This document shows, piece by piece, positions 5,873 to 5,928 of a stretch of 5,928 nt of DNA (positions are counted from its first letter, which is position 1; the number at the start of each line of letters is the position of its first letter). Source of the stretch: Bacteroidota bacterium. Lineage in GTDB: Bacteria; Bacteroidota; Bacteroidia; Bacteroidales; Lentimicrobiaceae. The stretch spans positions 1 to 5,928 of the forward strand of contig JAEYSM010000055.1 of assembly GCA_023434665.1 (NCBI GenBank), in the 5' to 3' direction. The translations under genes were made by a program, and so were the position numbers. The notes beneath the pieces are model-generated. The model was given only the letters and a program-made list of their open reading frames with translations. It did not search any database and had not been told where the DNA came from.

Positions 5873-5928
5873 TCAACCTTTTAATTTACTTTTCCTAACC
5901 CCGTATGAAAAATAAATCACCAGTCCGA
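5873..5928 (-). CDS. C-terminal end of a probable amino-acid permease (APC family), cut by the window edge
   Basis: The minus strand is open from the right edge to the TGA at 5875-5873 and gives the 17-residue tail GLVIYFSYGVRKSKLKG. This closely resembles the end of APC-superfamily amino-acid transporters (cationic amino-acid transporter type), whose last membrane helix typically finishes as IGLxIYFxYGxxxSxL followed by a few polar residues. Only the end of that helix and the short cytoplasmic tail are visible, so substrate and length are unknown and the call rests on a short match. It is on the same strand as the hydrolase-SRPBCC gene and separated from it by the heptamer array; no terminator is visible between them, so co-transcription is possible. 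Its TGA overlaps an ATG (TGATG) that opens the repeat-containing upstream extension of the hydrolase frame. Confidence 0.5.
   Translation of the reverse strand, partial: GLVIYFSYGVRKSKLKG

Noticed and set aside
5685..5876. Upstream 64-codon extension of the hydrolase frame as genuine coding sequence
   Set aside because: It is mostly the heptamer array, which is stop-free by composition, and the hydrolase has a better start at 5684 with a Shine-Dalgarno-like site. Kept only as a finding.
5905..5928. Plus-strand ATG opening MKNKSPVR to the right edge
   Set aside because: Only eight codons are visible, there is no promoter box or ribosome site, and the opposite strand gives a much more recognisable permease tail.

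Overview
The window looks like a chromosomal segment of a Bacteroidota (Bacteroidetes) bacterium, probably Bacteroidales-like. Three things point there: AT-leaning DNA with A-rich leaders and weak Shine-Dalgarno sites, several good matches to the Bacteroidetes -7 promoter box TAnnTTTG just upstream of genes, and protein types typical of the phylum (a Lys-rich cold-shock-domain protein, a small outer-membrane beta-barrel, a short-form YgiQ-type radical SAM protein). No rRNA, tRNA, CRISPR array, transposase or phage gene was seen. It reads as an ordinary core-genome region with one unusual repeat locus at its right end.

Layout. Positions 1-968 (minus) hold a nearly complete tRNA-dihydrouridine synthase whose C-terminal end lies beyond the left edge. 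A 142-bp divergent promoter region (969-1110) separates it from a cold-shock-domain protein (1111-1569, plus). A 230-bp AT-rich gap with a promoter leads to a small secreted beta-barrel protein (1800-2366, plus), closed by a clear intrinsic terminator. Directly after that come a second promoter box and the YgiQ-family radical SAM gene (2485-4350, plus). Convergent to it is a two-domain protein, alpha/beta hydrolase plus SRPBCC/AHSA1-like domain (4431-5684, minus). Upstream of that gene lies a 119-bp array of 17 heptamers (5753-5871), and next to the array is the last 17 codons of what looks like an amino-acid permease (5873-5928, minus), cut by the right edge.

The genes do not form one pathway. 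The dihydrouridine synthase and the cold-shock protein both concern RNA and share a divergent promoter region, but their functional link is only inference. The permease tail, heptamer array and hydrolase-SRPBCC gene lie on one strand and may be co-transcribed.

Most worth a second look is the heptamer array. It starts one base after the permease stop codon, carries the same 12-bp sequence at both ends, and has no stop codon in the hydrolase frame, so it adds a repeat-coded N-terminal extension to the longest reading frame of that gene. No clearly novel multi-gene system was found.
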